This document shows, one piece after another, positions 62,510-64,000 of a stretch of DNA of 64,000 nucleotides. The stretch covers positions 496,001 through 560,000 of the forward strand of contig JADJWM010000018.1 in NCBI GenBank assembly GCA_016716365.1. The letters are read 5' to 3'. Source of the DNA: Chloracidobacterium sp. (GTDB lineage: Bacteria; Acidobacteriota; Blastocatellia; Pyrinomonadales; Pyrinomonadaceae). Under the pieces are notes generated by a model that saw only the letters and a program-made list of their open reading frames with translations, did no database searches and was not told the DNA's origin. The position numbers and the translations under genes are program-made. Within the stretch, counting starts at the first letter, position 1; each line of letters begins with the position of its first letter.

Positions 62510-64000
62510 ATGTTCAGTTCGGTTCCCACGCTTTCCCGCATTTTCACGCTGGTATTACTATCGATCCTTATCGGCACGTCCGCTTTTGTCTCGGCCCAGT
62601 TTCGGGTCGAACCGGTCGGGGCGACGGTACATCCGATGCTGCCTGCGGTTTTTGGCGGAAAGGGCTCGGGCGGGTGCTGTGACGGAAGTCATAAGCCCGG
62701 CGAGGCCGGCCCGGCCGGGTTCGCGGCCATGCAGTACGAGACCTATCGTGTTTCGGCAACCTATTACAGCCTGAACGGCGGGCTGACGAGGACCCTGATG
62801 CTCAACAACAAAGGGCCTCAGCCGATCCTTGCGACGCCGACCTTTTACAGCCTTGCCGGCACCAGACTGACGCTTGCACCCATTACGGTTCCGGCGACAT
62901 CATATATCGATGTGGACGTGCACCAATTGCTTTCGGGAGCCGACGCGGAATTCAGAGAGGGTAGCCTGAAGATCAGCTATTCGGGCATAAGTCTGCAGCT
63001 CGGCGCACAGGTAAAGATGGTTGATGAGCAAAACGGCCTCATCTGGGCAGAACAGCTTGTCTATGGATCGAAGTTTGTTTCGAGCCGACTGGAGGCTCTT
63101 TGGTGGCTGCCGTTTCAAAACACCGAAACAAAGGTCGTGGTGTCGAACACTTCAAGCGAAACGAAAACAGCCACGCTTAGCGTTGACGGCACATCGCCGC
63201 ACCAGTCCGCCCCGCTGCAAATCTCTCTCGCCCCGTGGGAAACCCGCGTCCTCGACATCCTGCGTGACATCGCGGGTCGTCAAAACGGTCATATTCATAC
63301 CGAAGGCGGCATCTCGATAACCCACACTGGAGCACCCGGAGCCGTGGTCGCCCGAATTTTTATCGCCAAACCAAATAAAGGCTACTCCGCGGCCGTCAAT
63401 TTCATCGACCCCGAGGCGACCGCATCGCAGCGTTGGCACGGCAGCGGATTGAGGTTTCGGAATCTGAACGGAGCACAGCTTTCGCCGGTTATCGCCGTCC
63501 GGAACACCGGCGGCGAGCCCTCGCGAGTCAATGGCAAGATCATCTATACCGAGCCTGATGGGAGTGTTGGGACCATCAACCTGCCGCAAAGGACCATCGA
63601 TCCCGGTACAACGAGAGTTTTCAATCTCCAAAGTTTCATCAACGGCCTGCCCGCGTCGGTTACGTACGGCGGGATCGAGGTCGAGTACGACACGCCGAAG
63701 GGAAGCATGATCACTTCGGTCCAGAGTGGGAGCGCGAACGGCGAGCATGTCTTCGAAGTGCCGATGTTCGACCCTGAAAAGATGCCGTCGAGCGCCGGCG
63801 GGTTTCCGTGGAAAGCCGATGGGGATTTCAGGACAGTCGTTTACATCAAGAACGAGACGGACGTTGCGAGAAAATATACGGCACATCTCGTTTACGAAGG
63901 CGGGCAGTATTCGTTGGGAGTGAACGATATCAAGCCTAGCCAGACGATCGCGGTTGATTTCCGCGATCTGCGGGACAGCCAAACGCCCGACTCGATGGGC
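62510..64000 (+). CDS. Secreted protein of unknown family (3' end cut by window edge)
   Basis: An open frame from the ATG at 62510 runs to the edge without a stop (497 residues so far). GGAGG lies five bases before the start. Signal peptide: SRIFTLVLLSILIGTSAFVS. The mature part has a short Gly/Cys stretch (GGKGSGGCCDGSHKPGEAGP) and then repeated beta-sandwich-like segments. Typical ones are YSLNGGLTRTLMLNNKG, WLPFQNTETKVVVSNTSSET and FRTVVYIKNETDVARKYTAH. The recurring theme (V.N......A.L..Y..G) suggests tandem immunoglobulin-like domains. I recognise no named family. It follows the giant surface proteins and is probably also exported. Confidence 0.75.
   Translation, partial: MFSSVPTLSRIFTLVLLSILIGTSAFVSAQFRVEPVGATVHPMLPAVFGGKGSGGCCDGSHKPGEAGPAGFAAMQYETYRVSATYYSLNGGLTRTLMLNNKGPQPILATPTFYSLAGTRLTLAPITVPATSYIDVDVHQLLSGADAEFREGSLKISYSGISLQLGAQVKMVDEQNGLIWAEQLVYGSKFVSSRLEALWWLPFQNTETKVVVSNTSSETKTATLSVDGTSPHQSAPLQISLAPWETRVLDILRDIAGRQNGHIHTEGGISITHTGAPGAVVARIFIAKPNKGYSAAVNFIDPEATASQRWHGSGLRFRNLNGAQLSPVIAVRNTGGEPSRVNGKIIYTEPDGSVGTINLPQRTIDPGTTRVFNLQSFINGLPASVTYGGIEVEYDTPKGSMITSVQSGSANGEHVFEVPMFDPEKMPSSAGGFPWKADGDFRTVVYIKNETDVARKYTAHLVYEGGQYSLGVNDIKPSQTIAVDFRDLRDSQTPDSMG

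Overview
The window looks like chromosomal DNA of a GC-rich, diderm, heterotrophic bacterium. The mix of genes is what I would expect from the Acidobacteriota, probably a Blastocatellia/Pyrinomonadaceae-type organism: giant secreted proteins built from Calx-beta, delta-60 and FG-GAP/VCBS-like repeats, many secreted proteins with carboxypeptidase-regulatory-like C-termini, an alanine/glutamate-rich tail on ribosomal protein S1, and abundant small dispersed repeats. That placement is inference from gene content; no rRNA, tRNA or CRISPR locus was seen.

Layout. 1-9.1 kb is mostly housekeeping: a DUF3142-like protein (cut by the left edge), pdxJ, a GT2 glycosyltransferase, an S41 processing protease, an ATP-type phosphofructokinase, greA, a CDP-alcohol phosphatidyltransferase with two small proteins behind it, and a biotin carboxylase. 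9.2-16.5 kb is a secreted-protein cluster on the minus strand. A DUF11-like protein, a subtilase and two tandem paralogues share a C-terminal module of about 90 residues, followed by an NlpC/P60 hydrolase. 16.5-18.1 kb is a gene-poor, repeat-bearing gap. A 1127-residue delta-60/FG-GAP protein, an A-type Fe-S carrier, an unknown protein and a PilT-family ATPase follow.

25-34 kb carries rpsA and an HU gene, then a minus-strand run (secretory lipase-like, small membrane protein, 7TM-HD phosphohydrolase, hflX) divergent from a LexA-like repressor that lacks the usual catalytic lysine. 34.4-37.4 kb is a decaying polysaccharide locus: methyltransferase, GT4, a polymerase pseudogene with a frameshift and a stop, and a GT9 fragment. 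37.6-44.7 kb has malic enzyme, TrhA/hemolysin III, a two-component system whose kinase and regulator are separated by a GxxExxY gene and a repeat array, and a secreted protein.

44.8-47.6 kb is the most active stretch. A YpdA-like flavoprotein carries an in-frame palindromic insertion. A REP-associated tyrosine transposase (RAYT) lies between inverted 24-bp REPs, with two 122-bp deletion derivatives in tandem beside it, and a second GxxExxY gene lies close by. 47.6-51.8 kb has ygfZ, a uracil-DNA glycosylase divergent from mrp, and an unknown membrane protein. 52-62.3 kb is two giant surface proteins (1140 and 2110 residues). The second has a P/HomoB domain that appears to interrupt a BACON domain. 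A third secreted protein, with a good promoter, runs off the right edge.

Two themes stand out. First, secreted proteins with unrelated front ends share C-terminal modules: the 90-residue module in the 9-15 kb cluster, and a six-repeat FG-GAP module ending in AFIY/AFIN in the three giants. Second, several families of small palindromic repeats lie both between and inside genes, two of them next to plausible partner genes (RAYT and GxxExxY).
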